The notes below the pieces were generated by a model that saw nothing but the letters and a program-made list of their open reading frames with translations, was not told where the DNA came from and searched no databases. This document shows, in pieces, positions 8,794 to 18,024 of a DNA stretch of 64,000 nucleotides. Each line of letters opens with the position of its first letter. The first letter of the stretch is position 1. The position numbers and the translations under genes were made by a program. The stretch is taken from positions 248,001-312,000 of the forward strand of contig CAWKOA010000022.1 in assembly GCA_963851025.1 (NCBI GenBank), written 5' to 3'. Source of the DNA: RYN-230 sp963851025. Lineage in GTDB: Bacteria; Actinomycetota; Actinomycetes; Streptosporangiales; Streptosporangiaceae.

Positions 8794-8958
8794 ATGGTCC
8801 TGTTCCTGCTGCTGGTCATCGCGGCCATCGCGCTGGGCATCGTCGGCGTGGTCGTGAAGGGCCTGTTCTACCTGCTGATCATCGGCATCGTGGTCATCCT
8901 CGTGGACCTCATCCTGGTCGGGGTACGGCTGGGCCGCCGGCGGCGCGTCACCCGGTAG
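8794..8958 (+). CDS. Small hydrophobic membrane protein (54 aa)
   Basis: A short ORF that reads almost entirely as membrane-spanning sequence: residues 2-21 and 24-44 are Leu/Ile/Val-rich helices joined by a single Lys-Gly turn, and the end is basic (RLGRRRRVTR), placing the C-terminus inside by the positive-inside rule. Members of this kind of small hydrophobic protein are common in actinomycetes. A ribosome binding site is weak (GGAG 9 nt upstream of the ATG). It is probably co-transcribed with the PRC-barrel gene. Confidence 0.6.
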   Translation: MVLFLLLVIAAIALGIVGVVVKGLFYLLIIGIVVILVDLILVGVRLGRRRRVTR

Positions 8959-9013
8959 GCCCGGTCACTGGCAGGCCGGTAGCTGACGGGCCGGTCACTG
9001 ACGGCCGGCCACC

Positions 9014-9664
9014 TCAGCGGAGCTGCGTGGCCAGTTCCGCGGTCCGCGGGCCCACCCCCAGGCTGATCGCGTTCCGCAGGTCGGCCGGGGTATCGACGTC
9101 CGAACGGAGGCTGGGCACATCCGCGAGCATGATCTCCCCGGCGCCCCCTTCCCGGTAGCGCGCCGCCGACCCCGGGCCGAAGCGCGGCCGGAACGCGGTC
9201 CCCGGCCGCACCGCGTACAGCGTGGTGCCGCTGCCCTCCGCGTCGGCGACGAACGCCTCCGGCCACTGCGCGGCCGCCTGGAGCCCCCGGCTGAGTTCCC
9301 CGGGCCGCAGCGCGGGCAGGTCGGCGGCCAGGGCTACCGTGCCGCAGTCCGGCCAGGCCGCGGCGGCTACGGCCGCGCCGTGCGCGAGGGCCGGGTTGAG
9401 CCCGTCGTCCGGCTCGTCGGCGACCACCCGGGCGCCGAGCGCGCCCAGCGTGCTGGCGGCCGCCGGATCGTCCGTCACCACGACGACAGCCGCCACCGCG
9501 GGACAGGCCGCGGCCGCCCGGACCGTGTCCGCCGCCATGGCCAGGGCCAGCTCGGAGCGCGCGGGCCCGGCCAGGCCCGCCAGCCGCGATTTGGCGAGGG
9601 CAAGTACCTTGACGGGGATCACCACCGACCAGGTGAGCGGCATCTCGGTCACACCGGCGACCAT
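9014..9664 (-). CDS. cofC: 2-phospho-L-lactate/phosphoenolpyruvate guanylyltransferase
   Basis: Nucleotidyltransferase that activates phosphoenolpyruvate or 2-phospholactate with GTP in coenzyme F420 synthesis (also called fbiD). It has the N-terminal VIPVKVLALAKSRLA nucleotide-binding motif, DDGLNPALAHG, and LAADLPALRPGEL carrying the metal-binding Asp. It is 216 residues, typical of the family. In many actinomycetes it lies beside the plsC-gpsA-ddl genes as here, divergent from plsC. Confidence 0.9.
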   Translation of the reverse strand: MVAGVTEMPLTWSVVIPVKVLALAKSRLAGLAGPARSELALAMAADTVRAAAACPAVAAVVVVTDDPAAASTLGALGARVVADEPDDGLNPALAHGAAVAAAAWPDCGTVALAADLPALRPGELSRGLQAAAQWPEAFVADAEGSGTTLYAVRPGTAFRPRFGPGSAARYREGGAGEIMLADVPSLRSDVDTPADLRNAISLGVGPRTAELATQLR

Positions 9665-9831
9665 ACTGTGCTCACCCGCGGGTGCGTGATCTGCCTCGGC
9701 CGGGCCAGGCCGGACCGGGTTTATCTCGACAGGGCACCAGGCGGAACGGGAGACTGACGGCGATGACGAGCGGCCTGATGAGGGCGGGAGAACCCCGATG
9801 ACCGGGCAGGACCGATGAGCAGGTGGCAGCG

Positions 9832-10653
9832 ATGAGCGCGCGGCAGGGCCGGCGTTACTCCCAGGCGTGGCGGAACGGCACCAAGGTCGTGCTCCCCCCG
9901 CTGATCAAGTCGGTGATGAAGCGGGACTGGGAGGGTTACCAGCATTTCCCCCGGGAGGGCGGCATGCTGGTCGCGTCCAACCACCTGTCGTACGCGGACT
10001 GGCCGGCCATGTCGCTGTTCGTGCACGAGGCCGGCCGCTACCCGGCCTTCATGATCAAGTCGTCCGCGTTCGACGTGAAGCTGATCGGGCCGTTCCTGCG
10101 GGTCCTCGGCCAGCTGCCGGTGCGCCGGGGCGAAGCCGATGCGGCGAACGTGCTCCAGGTCGCCGAGCAGGCGCTGGCCGACGGCGAATGCGTGATCATC
10201 TACCCGGAGGGCACCGCCACCCGCGACCCGGACCAGTGGCCGATGGTGGCCAAGACCGGGGTGGCCCGGCTGGCCCTGGCCACCAGAGTCCCGGTGGTCC
10301 CGGTCGCCCAGTGGGGGGCGCAGGCCATCCTCCCCTACGGCGAGGTCAAGCCGCATGCGGTGCCGCGCAAGCTGGTCCGGATGCTGGCCGGGCCGCCCGT
10401 GGACCTGACTGACTACGAGGGGAAGCCGCTGACCCGGGACGTCCTGCGCGGCGCCACGAACGCCATCATGGGCGACATCGCGGGCCTGCTGGCCGAGCTG
10501 CGCGGCGGGCAGCCGCCGGCCACCCCCTACCACCCGGCCGTGGCCCGCAGGGCCGCGCGCCAGGCGGCCCGGGAGCAGGACGGGCCCGCCGGGCAGGATC
10601 CCGCGGCGCAGCCAGCCGCCGGTGACGACCCCCGCGAGGCGACGCCGACGTGA
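9832..10653 (+). CDS. 1-acyl-sn-glycerol-3-phosphate acyltransferase family protein
   Basis: PlsC-type acyltransferase that transfers a fatty acyl chain to lysophosphatidate at the membrane. The catalytic HX4D motif is NHLSYAD, and the substrate-binding motif is YPEGTATRD. A further LPVRRGEAD motif precedes it. The C-terminal 45 residues are Ala/Pro/Gln-rich and probably disordered. I chose the ATG at 9832; a GTG at 9823 is also in frame. Its stop overlaps the gpsA GTG by 4 bp, so the two phospholipid-precursor genes are translationally coupled. Confidence 0.88.
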   Translation: MSARQGRRYSQAWRNGTKVVLPPLIKSVMKRDWEGYQHFPREGGMLVASNHLSYADWPAMSLFVHEAGRYPAFMIKSSAFDVKLIGPFLRVLGQLPVRRGEADAANVLQVAEQALADGECVIIYPEGTATRDPDQWPMVAKTGVARLALATRVPVVPVAQWGAQAILPYGEVKPHAVPRKLVRMLAGPPVDLTDYEGKPLTRDVLRGATNAIMGDIAGLLAELRGGQPPATPYHPAVARRAARQAAREQDGPAGQDPAAQPAAGDDPREATPT

Positions 10654-11654
10654 GGGCGGCGGTCATGGGTGCCGGCATGTGGGGCACCACGTTCGCCCAG
10701 GTGCTCTGCGACGCGGGCACCCCGGTCACGCTGTGGGGCCGCCGGCCGGACCTGGTCAGGGCGATCAACGCGCGGCACGAGAACCCGGACTACCTCCCGG
10801 GCATCACGCTGCCCGCGGAGCTGACCGCCAGCGCCGAGGCGGGCCGGGTGCTGGACGGGGCCGACCTGGTCGTGCTGGCCGTGCCCGCCCAGACGCTGCG
10901 CCACCATCTGGGCCTCTGGCACGATCAGCTGCCGCCCGGCGCGGCGTTCGTCAGCCTGATGAAGGGCATCGAGCTGGGCACCCGGGAGCGGATGAGCGAG
11001 GTGATCGCCGACGTGACCGGGGCCGGCCCGGACCGGATCGCGGTCATCAGCGGGCCGAACCTGGCGCGCGAGATAGCCGAGCGCCAGCACGCCGCCACCG
11101 TCGTCGCCTGCGCGGACGACACGCTGGCCAAGCGGCTCCAGCAGGACTGCCACACGCCATACTTCCGGCCCTACACCAACCCGGACGTGATCGGCTGCGA
11201 GCTGGGCGGCGCGGTCAAGAACGTGATCGCGCTCGGGGTCGGGATCGCGGTCGGCATGGGCTGCGGCGACAACACCCGGGCCACCCTGATCACCCGCGGC
11301 CTGGCCGAGATCACCCGTCTCGGCGCGGCGCTCGGCGCGGACCAGCACACGTTCGCCGGCCTGGCCGGGCTCGGTGACCTGGTCGCCACCTGCAGTTCGC
11401 CGCTGTCGCGGAACCGGGCGTTCGGCGAGATGCTGGGCCGGGGCATGGCGGTGGCCGACGTGGCCGCGGTCACCACCCAGGTCGCCGAGGGGGCCAAGTC
11501 GGCCGGGCCGATCCTGGAACTGGCCCGCGGCCACGCCGTGGAGATGCCCATCACGGAGGTGGTGGTGGGGGTCATGCACGGCCGGGTCACCCTGGACCAG
11601 GCCGCGATGCTGCTCACCTCGCGCTCGGCGAAACCGGAGCGTTATGGCGTCTGA
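10650..11654 (+). CDS. gpsA: Glycerol-3-phosphate dehydrogenase [NAD(P)+]
   Basis: Reduces dihydroxyacetone phosphate to sn-glycerol-3-phosphate for phospholipid synthesis. The 334-residue protein has the Rossmann motif MGAGMWGTTFA at its N-terminus, the GxNLAREI segment (ISGPNLAREIAE), the catalytic lysine in GGAVKNVIALGVG, and the C-terminal GLAGLGDLVATC. The GTG start overlaps the plsC stop (GTGA). The PLP-enzyme gene downstream starts 11 bp inside its end. Confidence 0.95.
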   Translation: MRAAVMGAGMWGTTFAQVLCDAGTPVTLWGRRPDLVRAINARHENPDYLPGITLPAELTASAEAGRVLDGADLVVLAVPAQTLRHHLGLWHDQLPPGAAFVSLMKGIELGTRERMSEVIADVTGAGPDRIAVISGPNLAREIAERQHAATVVACADDTLAKRLQQDCHTPYFRPYTNPDVIGCELGGAVKNVIALGVGIAVGMGCGDNTRATLITRGLAEITRLGAALGADQHTFAGLAGLGDLVATCSSPLSRNRAFGEMLGRGMAVADVAAVTTQVAEGAKSAGPILELARGHAVEMPITEVVVGVMHGRVTLDQAAMLLTSRSAKPERYGV

Positions 11655-13023
11655 CCACCCACAGCCCAGCGGGCCGCCAGGCGAGAACCTGGCCCAGCCC
11701 AGCCGGCCGCTGGGCGAGAACACCCGCGCCGTGCACCTGCCGCCCGCGCCGGTCCCGGCGCAGCACCCGCTCGGCACGCCCGTCTACCGGACCGCGGCCT
11801 TCGCCTTCGCTTCCAGCGCCGAGTACGCGGCGCTGCTGAACGGGGAGACCGCGGGCTACAGCTACAGCCGGATCGACAACCCGACCGCGGACGCGTTCGC
11901 CATCGCGGTCGCCGCGCTGGAGGGCCAGAACCTGCCCGGGCCGACCGCCGCCCAGGCCTTCGCGTCCGGGATGGCCGCGATCAGCGCGGTGTTCTGGACC
12001 TTCACCGGGGCGGGCGCGCACGTGGTCGCGCCGGCCGCGGTGTACGGGGGCACCTACGGGTTCCTGCGCCACGTGGCGGCCCGGTTCGGGGTGCAGGCCG
12101 ATTTCGTGGACCTGACCGACACCGGCCAGGTCCGCGCGGCGCTGCGGCCGGAGACCAGGATCGTGTACGCCGAGACGGTCGCCAACCCGACCACGGCCGT
12201 GGCCGACCTGCCCGCCCTGGCCGAGATCGCGCACCGCCAGGGAGCCCTGCTGGTGGTGGACTCCACCATGGCGCCCCCGGTGATCTGCCGGCCGCTGGAA
12301 CACGGCGCCGACCTGGTGCTGCACTCGGCGACCAAGTACCTGGGCGGCCACTCGGACACGACCGGCGGGGTGGTGTCCGGCGCGCCTGGCCTGATCAGCA
12401 GGGTCCGCGCGGTGCGCGTGGACACCGGCGGCGCACTGGCCCCGGACGAGGCGTTCCTGCTCCGCCGCGGGCTGGAGACGCTGCCGGTGCGGGTGCGCCG
12501 CCAGTGCTCCACCGCGGCGCTGTTCGCGGCCGCGGTGGCCCGGCACCCGGCGGTCCGCAGCGTGGACTACCCCGGCCTGCCGGGGCATCCGGGACATGAG
12601 ACCGCGGTCCGGCTGTTCGACGCGGGGCCGGAGGGCACCCGCTTCGGCGCGATCGTCACGGTGACGCCGCATGGCGGCCGGCAGGCCGGGTACGAACTCG
12701 CGGACCGGCTGCGTGTCGGCCAGGTGGCCACGTCGCTGGGGGGCACGCACACCGTGGTCAGCCACGTGGCGTCCACGACCCACCGGCAGTTCGACGACGC
12801 CGCGCTGGCCGCCGCCGGGATGGACCCGGGCGCGGTACGGTTCTCGATCGGCCTGGAGGACGGCGAGGACCTGATCGCGGACGTGCACCAGGCCCTGGAC
12901 TGTATTAGCCCGGGGGGACGACCCCCCGGAACCCCCCGCGATTCGCCGGCTCGGCGAGGACACGCCTCCGGCGCGCCTCCCCTCCCCGGCGAAAGCGCAA
13001 GCGCAGGAGAGGAGCGGGCGTGA
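11644..13023 (+). CDS. Cys/Met metabolism PLP-dependent enzyme (cystathionine gamma-lyase/synthase-like)
   Basis: Fold-type I PLP enzyme of the trans-sulfuration family. It has YSRIDNPT near the N-terminus, the cofactor-stacking region ASGMAAISAV, the Asp of VVDSTMAPP, and the PLP lysine in HSATKYLGGHSD. The C-terminal SLGGTHTVVSHVAST is the substrate-carboxylate loop of the family. It is longer than usual, with a roughly 35-residue Pro/Gly tail that reaches the ddl start (4-bp overlap). Substrate (cystathionine, methionine or acetylhomoserine) cannot be decided. The ATG at 11644 lies inside the end of gpsA. Confidence 0.85.
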   Translation: MASDHPQPSGPPGENLAQPSRPLGENTRAVHLPPAPVPAQHPLGTPVYRTAAFAFASSAEYAALLNGETAGYSYSRIDNPTADAFAIAVAALEGQNLPGPTAAQAFASGMAAISAVFWTFTGAGAHVVAPAAVYGGTYGFLRHVAARFGVQADFVDLTDTGQVRAALRPETRIVYAETVANPTTAVADLPALAEIAHRQGALLVVDSTMAPPVICRPLEHGADLVLHSATKYLGGHSDTTGGVVSGAPGLISRVRAVRVDTGGALAPDEAFLLRRGLETLPVRVRRQCSTAALFAAAVARHPAVRSVDYPGLPGHPGHETAVRLFDAGPEGTRFGAIVTVTPHGGRQAGYELADRLRVGQVATSLGGTHTVVSHVASTTHRQFDDAALAAAGMDPGAVRFSIGLEDGEDLIADVHQALDCISPGGRPPGTPRDSPARRGHASGAPPLPGESASAGEERA

Positions 13024-14212
13024 ACGAAGGACGCAAGACCCGCGTCGCGGTCGTGTTCGGCGGCCGGGGCCCGGAGCACGCGATCTCGTGTGCCAGCGGC
13101 GGGACCGTGCTGGCCTGCATCGACCGGGACCGCTACGACGTGGTCCCGATCGGCATCCTGCCCGACGGCCGGTGGGTGCTGACCGCGGACGAGCCCGAGC
13201 GGCTGGCCATCACCGGCGGGCAGCTGCCGTCGGTCGAGGCGGTCGCCGAGCCCGGCGGGCAGGTCATGCCCTGGACCGCCGGCTCCCAGCCGGACCCCGG
13301 CGCGCTGACCACCGCCGAGCCCGGGGCCATCCCCGGCGAGCTGGGCGAGGTGGACGTGGTCCTGCCCATGCTGCACGGCCCGTTCGGCGAGGACGGCACC
13401 ATGCAGGGCCTGCTGGAGATGGCGGGCGTCCGCTACGTCGGCGCGGGGGTGCTGGCCAGCGCGGTCAGCATGGACAAGGAGTACATGAAGCTGATCTTCA
13501 GGGCGAAAGGGCTGCCGGTGGGCCCGTTCGTCGTGGTCCGTGACCGGGACTGGCCCGAGGCGGACAGCAGCGGGTCCGCCGCGCTGGCGGCGGCCCGGGC
13601 GCCGCCCCGGCCGCCGAGACCGAGCGCAAGCGGGTGCTGGACGCGATCGGCGAGCTGGGCTGGCCGCTGTTCGTCAAGCCGGCCCGCGGCGGCTCCAGCA
13701 TCGGCACGTCCCGGGCGGATGACCTGGCCGGGCTGTACGCGGCGATCGAGACCGCGCGGCGCTACGACCGCAAGGTCCTGGTCGAGAAGGCCATCACCGG
13801 GCAGGAGATCGAGTGCGCCGTGCTGGAGGGGCTGGACGGCGCGCCCCCGGACACCAGCATGCCCGGGCAGCTCATGGTGGACGGCGGCGAGCAGTTCTTC
13901 GACTTCGAGGCCAAGTACCTGGACGACGCCAACGGGATGGCGATCCCGGCCCCGATACCGGCCGGCCACCTGGAGGAGGTGCGGCGCCTGGCGGCCGCCG
14001 CGTTCGACGCGGTGTCCTGCGAGGGACTGGCCCGGGTGGACTTCTTCTACACGCCCGAGGGCGAGATCGTGCTCAACGAGATCAACACGATGCCCGGGAT
14101 GACCGCCGCCTCGTACTTTCCCAAGATGTGGGCGGCCAGCGGGTTCTCGTTGGGTGAGCTTATCGACCGCCTGATCACCACGGCCCTGCGCAAGCCGCCG
14201 GGCCTGCGGTAA
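13020..14212 (+). CDS. ddl: D-alanine--D-alanine ligase (frameshifted)
   Basis: Makes the D-Ala-D-Ala dipeptide for peptidoglycan. The N-terminus (VAVVFGGRGPEHAIS, LPMLHGPFGEDG, GAGVLASAVSMDKEYMKL) reads from the GTG at 13020. After about 13580 that frame becomes Pro/Arg-rich nonsense, and the ligase resumes in another frame with ERKRVLDAIGELGWPLFVKPARGGSS through ARVDFFYTPEGEIVLNEINTMPGMT. One missing base (or two extra) in the GC-only run at about 13575-13615 explains it. Since the gene is essential in most bacteria, an assembly error is likely. It overlaps the preceding gene by 4 bp. Confidence 0.9.
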
Positions 14213-14311
14213 CCGGGCGGCCCGGGCGGTGCGCTTGGTCCGTCGCAGCCCGTCGTACTTGCTGTTATCACAGGCAGCCGGTAACGCTGCGACGCCGGGT
14301 CCCAGGCCAGA

Positions 14312-14361
14312 CATGATCATGGGATTGGTGTTGCCATGGCAACACCAATCCCATGATCATG
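14312..14361. terminator. 50-bp perfect palindrome between convergent ddl and hup
   Basis: Positions 14312-14336 are an exact reverse complement of 14337-14361 with no spacer (centre CCA|TGG). The sequence is much richer in A/T than its neighbours and lies between the convergent ends of ddl and hup, so a bidirectional transcription terminator is the simplest reading; there is no T-run on either side. Confidence 0.7.
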
Positions 14362-14375
14362 AACTCACGGCTGGA

Positions 14376-14678
14376 TTAGCGCTTCTTCGCGGCCGTGGCC
14401 TTCTTCTCGCCGTTCACGATCGCCTTGAAGTCCGCGCCCGCGCGGAACTTGGGCACCGACGACTTGGCCACCTTGATGGTGGCGCCCGTGGCCGGGTTGC
14501 GGGCGGTGCGAGCCGGGCGGACGGCCTTTTCGAAGACGCCGAACCCGGTGATCGCGACCTTGTCGCCCTTGGCCACGGTGCTCTGAATGGTGTCCAGCAC
14601 CGCGTTCACCGCCTCGGTCGCGGTCTTCTTGTCCCCCAGCCGGCCGGAGATCGCATCGATCAGGTCACGCTTGTTCAT
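14376..14678 (-). CDS. hup: DNA-binding protein HU
   Basis: Nucleoid-associated protein that bends DNA as a dimer. The 100-residue product begins MNKRDLIDAISGRLGDKKTA and has the GFGVFE turn, the arm RPARTARNPATGATI with the intercalating Pro, and the FRAGADFKAIV C-terminal helix. It ends with a short KKATAAKKR basic tail and lacks the long lysine-rich extension of mycobacterial HupB, so it is the Streptomyces HupA-like short form. GGAGTGA is placed upstream of the ATG. Confidence 0.95.
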   Translation of the reverse strand: MNKRDLIDAISGRLGDKKTATEAVNAVLDTIQSTVAKGDKVAITGFGVFEKAVRPARTARNPATGATIKVAKSSVPKFRAGADFKAIVNGEKKATAAKKR

Positions 14679-14847
14679 GAATCACTCCTGCGGTTCCCCC
14701 ACGGGAGGTCGCGCGGACAGGGAGCCGTAGCCGCGACCTCTGACCTGCCTGAAATTAGGCGATCCAGCGCTGGCGCACAATCACCCCAGCGTAAAAACAC
14801 GGCGTGTCGGCCTCTGAACGCCCGAATTTCCTGTCCTGCGGGGGCTT

Positions 14848-15462
14848 TCAGGCCACCGCGTCCGCCGTGGGCAGCCAGTGCGGCCGGTGCTCCTCGAAAC
14901 TGGAGATCTCATCTGCATAACGCAGGGTGAGCGAGATATCGTCCAGTCCCTCCATGAGACGCCACCGCGTGTAGTCATCGATATCGAATGGTGCCCGCAG
15001 TTCCACGGGGCCGCCGGGGGCGGCCGCGCGCACTTCACGGGCGACCAGATCCACGGTCACCTCGGTGTCCGGAGTCACCTCGAGAGCGTCCTGCAATGAC
15101 TCCGCGAATTGCGGCGAAACCGGGACCGGGAGCAGGCCCGCTTTTGTCGCGTTATTGCGGAAGATGTCGCCGAAGCGGGACGAGATGACGGCCCGGAATC
15201 CGTAGTCACTGAGCGCCCAGACCGCGTGCTCGCGAGATGATCCGATCCCGAAATCGGGACCGGTCACGAGTACCGTCGCGCCGTCCGCGACAGGCTGGTT
15301 GAGGATGAATTCGGGATCGGCCCGCCAGGCCGCGAACAGGCCGTCGGCGAACCCGATGCGGCTGACCCGCTTCAGGTATTCGGCCGGGATGATCTGGTCG
15401 GTGTTGACGTTGCTCCGGCGCAGCGGGATCGCCCGGCCGGTGTGCGTGGTGAAAGGCTCCAT
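14848..15462 (-). CDS. leuD: 3-isopropylmalate dehydratase small subunit
   Basis: Small subunit of isopropylmalate isomerase, the second step of leucine synthesis. It starts MEPFTTHTGRAIPLRRSNVN (ATG at 15462, GGGAGG 9 nt upstream), with NTDQIIPAEYLKR, the GPDFGIGSSREHA swivel-domain motif and ISSRFGDIFRNNATK. Length is 204 residues, normal for the family. It lies 19 bp downstream of leuC and is certainly in the same operon. Confidence 0.96.
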   Translation of the reverse strand: MEPFTTHTGRAIPLRRSNVNTDQIIPAEYLKRVSRIGFADGLFAAWRADPEFILNQPVADGATVLVTGPDFGIGSSREHAVWALSDYGFRAVISSRFGDIFRNNATKAGLLPVPVSPQFAESLQDALEVTPDTEVTVDLVAREVRAAAPGGPVELRAPFDIDDYTRWRLMEGLDDISLTLRYADEISSFEEHRPHWLPTADAVA

Positions 15463-15481
15463 AGTCAGTCTTCCCTCCCGG

Positions 15482-16909
15482 TTAGAGGTCGGCGGGGGCG
15501 GTGAGGCGGCCGGTGACCGCGGTGGCCGCGGCCACCTGCGGGGACACCAGGTGGGTACGCGAACCCTTGCCCTGGCGGCCTTCGAAGTTGCGGTTGGAGG
15601 TGGACGCGCTGCGCTCACCCGGCGCCATCGTGTCCGGGTTCATGCCCAGGCACATGGAGCAGCCCGCGGAGCGCCACTGGGCGCCCGCCGCGGTGAAGAC
15701 CTCGTCCAGGCCCTCCCGCTCGGCGGCGGCCTTGACGTCCATCGAGCCGGGCACGACCAGCATCCGGACCCCGTCGGCGACCTTCCGGCCGCGCAGCACA
15801 GAGGCCGCGGCCCGCAGGTCCTCCAGGCGCCCGTTGGTGCACGAGCCGACGAACACCGTGTTCACCTCGATGTCGCGCAGCGGCGTGCCCGCGGTCAGCC
15901 CCATGTAGGCCAGCGCGCGCAGCGCCGTGGCCCGGTCCCCCGCGTCGTCCATCGCGTCCGGGTCGGGCACCGACGAGGTGAGCGGGGCCGCCTGGCCCGG
16001 GTTGGTGCCCCAGGTCACGAACGGGGTCAGGGCGGCCGCGTCCAGCGTGACCTCCTTGTCGAACGTGGCGCCGGAGTCGGTCGGCAGCGACCGCCAGTAG
16101 TCCAGGGCGGCCTCCCAGTCGGCGCCGCGCGGCGCGTGCGGGCGGCCTTCGAGGTAGCTGAACGTGGTGTCGTCCGGGGCGATGAGCCCGGCCCGGGCAC
16201 CCGCCTCGATCGACATGTTGCAGACGGTCAGCCGCCCGGCCATGGACAGGTTCCGCACCGCGTCGCCGCGGTACTCGATGACGTGGCCGACCCCGCCGCC
16301 GGTGCCGATCTTCGCGATCACGGCCAGGATCAGGTCCTTGGCGGTCACCCCGTAGGGCAGGTCGCCGGTCACGTTCACCGCCATCTGGGCGGGAGCCTGC
16401 TGCGGCAGGGTCTGGGTGGCCAGCACGTGCTCGACCTCGTAGGTGCCGATGCCGAACGCGAGCGCGCCGAGGGCGCCGTGGGTGCTGGTGTGCGAGTCAC
16501 CGCAGACGATCGTCATGCCGGGCTGGGTCAGTCCCTGCTGCGGGCTGATCACGTGCACGATGCCCTGCCCGGCGTCGCCCATCGGGAAGAGCCGGATGCC
16601 GAACTCGGCGCAGTTCTTGCGCAGCGTCTCGACCTGGACCCGGGAGACCGGGTCGCTGATCGGGCTGCCCGGGCCGACCAGGGGCAGTCCCGGGCCGGAG
16701 ACCCCCAGCGTCGGGACGTTGTGGTCCTCGGTGGCCACGGTCAGGTCGGGGCGGCGCACGCCGCGTCCCGCCAGGCGGAGGCCGTCGAACGCCTGCGCGC
16801 TGGTCACCTCGTGCACGAGGTGGAGATCGATGTACATCAGGTCGGGCTCACCGTCGGCGCGGTGCACGACGTGCGAATCCCAGATCTTCTGCGCGAGCGT
16901 ACGTCCCAT
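15482..16909 (-). CDS. leuC: 3-isopropylmalate dehydratase large subunit
   Basis: Aconitase-family subunit carrying the 4Fe-4S cluster of isopropylmalate isomerase. The 475-residue protein has VATEDHNVPT, VCGDSHTSTHGALG, the cluster cysteine in VGSCTNGR, and the cysteine pair in GCSMCLGMNPD. Transcription is divergent from the IclR regulator, with a 146-bp shared promoter region holding a candidate regulator site. Confidence 0.96.
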   Translation of the reverse strand: MGRTLAQKIWDSHVVHRADGEPDLMYIDLHLVHEVTSAQAFDGLRLAGRGVRRPDLTVATEDHNVPTLGVSGPGLPLVGPGSPISDPVSRVQVETLRKNCAEFGIRLFPMGDAGQGIVHVISPQQGLTQPGMTIVCGDSHTSTHGALGALAFGIGTYEVEHVLATQTLPQQAPAQMAVNVTGDLPYGVTAKDLILAVIAKIGTGGGVGHVIEYRGDAVRNLSMAGRLTVCNMSIEAGARAGLIAPDDTTFSYLEGRPHAPRGADWEAALDYWRSLPTDSGATFDKEVTLDAAALTPFVTWGTNPGQAAPLTSSVPDPDAMDDAGDRATALRALAYMGLTAGTPLRDIEVNTVFVGSCTNGRLEDLRAAASVLRGRKVADGVRMLVVPGSMDVKAAAEREGLDEVFTAAGAQWRSAGCSMCLGMNPDTMAPGERSASTSNRNFEGRQGKGSRTHLVSPQVAAATAVTGRLTAPADL

Positions 16910-17020
16910 GCGTGAACCCCTTTCAGCGGGCGCCTCGTCGCGGTCCGTGTAGCTGGGGCCCCTGGTCCTGCGAGTGTCACACTGCTCCGAGTGTCACTCC
17001 CGGGGGGCCCGATCTCCGAT

Positions 17021-17046
17021 TTGCGTCTCGCATTCCGAGACGGCAA
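17021..17046. promoter_or_regulatory. Candidate IclR (NdgR-type) operator
   Basis: TTGCGTCTCG at 17021-17030 faces CGAGACGGCAA at 17036-17046 across CATTC: an inverted repeat with one extra base in the right arm. It lies 10 bp before the IclR gene start and 112 bp before leuC. NdgR/AreB-type regulators are known to control leuCD from this intergenic position in Streptomyces; assignment of this site to the protein is inference. Confidence 0.5.
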
Positions 17047-17055
17047 TATCGGACC

Positions 17056-17772
17056 ATGGACAACTCTAGCGGAGTCGGCGTGCTGGACAAGACAGCGGCC
17101 GTGCTCGGCGCCCTGGAATCGGGCCCGGCCTCGCTCGCCCAGCTGGTCCAGGTCACCGGCCTGGCCCGGCCGACCGCGCACCGGATCGCGGTGGCCCTGG
17201 AACGGCACCGGCTGCTGGCCCGGGACGCCCAGGGCCGGTTCATCCTGGGCCCGCGGATCGCCGAGCTGGCCGCGGCCGCGGGCGAGGACCGGCTGCTCGC
17301 CGTGGCCCAGCCGGTCCTGGTCGCGCTGCGCGATCTGACCGGGGAGAGCGCGCAGCTCTACCGGCGCCAGGCGGACAGCCGGATCTGCGTGGCCGCCGCG
17401 GAGCGGGCGACCGGGCTGCGCGACACCGTGCCGGTCGGCAGCGCGCTGCCCATGTCCGCCGGGTCGGCCGCCCAGGTGCTGCTGGCCTGGGAGGAGCCCG
17501 AGCGGCTGCACCGGGGGCTGCGCGGCGCCCGGTTCAGCGCCGCATCCCTGGCCCAGGTGCGCAGGCGCGGCTGGGCGGCCAGCGTGGCCGAGCGCGAGGC
17601 CGGGGTCGCCTCGGTCTCCGCCCCGGTCCGGGGCCAGGGCGGCAAGATCATCGCGGCGGTGTCCGTGTCGGGCCCCATCGAGCGGCTGACCCGGTCCCCG
17701 GGCCGGCTGCACGCCAACGCCGTGGTCACCGCGGGGGACCGGATCAGCGCCGCCCTCCGCCGGGCGAGCTAA
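17056..17772 (+). CDS. ndgR: IclR family transcriptional regulator (NdgR/AreB type)
   Basis: Regulator of leucine and other amino-acid genes. The 238-residue protein has the winged helix-turn-helix PASLAQLVQVTGLARPTAHRIAVALE at about residues 25-50 and the IclR effector domain (AQPVLVALRDLTGESAQLYRR ... ALPMSAGSAAQVLLAW). The start at MDNSSGVGVLDKTA matches the usual NdgR N-terminus. Divergence from leuC is the standard arrangement for this ortholog. Confidence 0.88.
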   Translation: MDNSSGVGVLDKTAAVLGALESGPASLAQLVQVTGLARPTAHRIAVALERHRLLARDAQGRFILGPRIAELAAAAGEDRLLAVAQPVLVALRDLTGESAQLYRRQADSRICVAAAERATGLRDTVPVGSALPMSAGSAAQVLLAWEEPERLHRGLRGARFSAASLAQVRRRGWAASVAEREAGVASVSAPVRGQGGKIIAAVSVSGPIERLTRSPGRLHANAVVTAGDRISAALRRAS

Positions 17773-18024
17773 GGCGTGTCCCGCAGATCCTGGCCGTCGC
17801 GGACGGCCGCCGCCGGGCCCGGCTGCTGCCGCCCGGAACGCGGCTCTCCCCCGCCCGGGGGAGTCCGGGGGTGAGGTCTTCAGGCGATACTGGAGTGGGA
17901 GGGTGATCTTGTGCGATCATGCCCGAAGGTCCCCCGTGCGGCGGGACGGTGGCCTCTGACCGCCGAGCCGTACGCGGACGAGGCTACTTCCCGACCACGC
18001 CCATGACATCGTGAGGTCGCGTCC

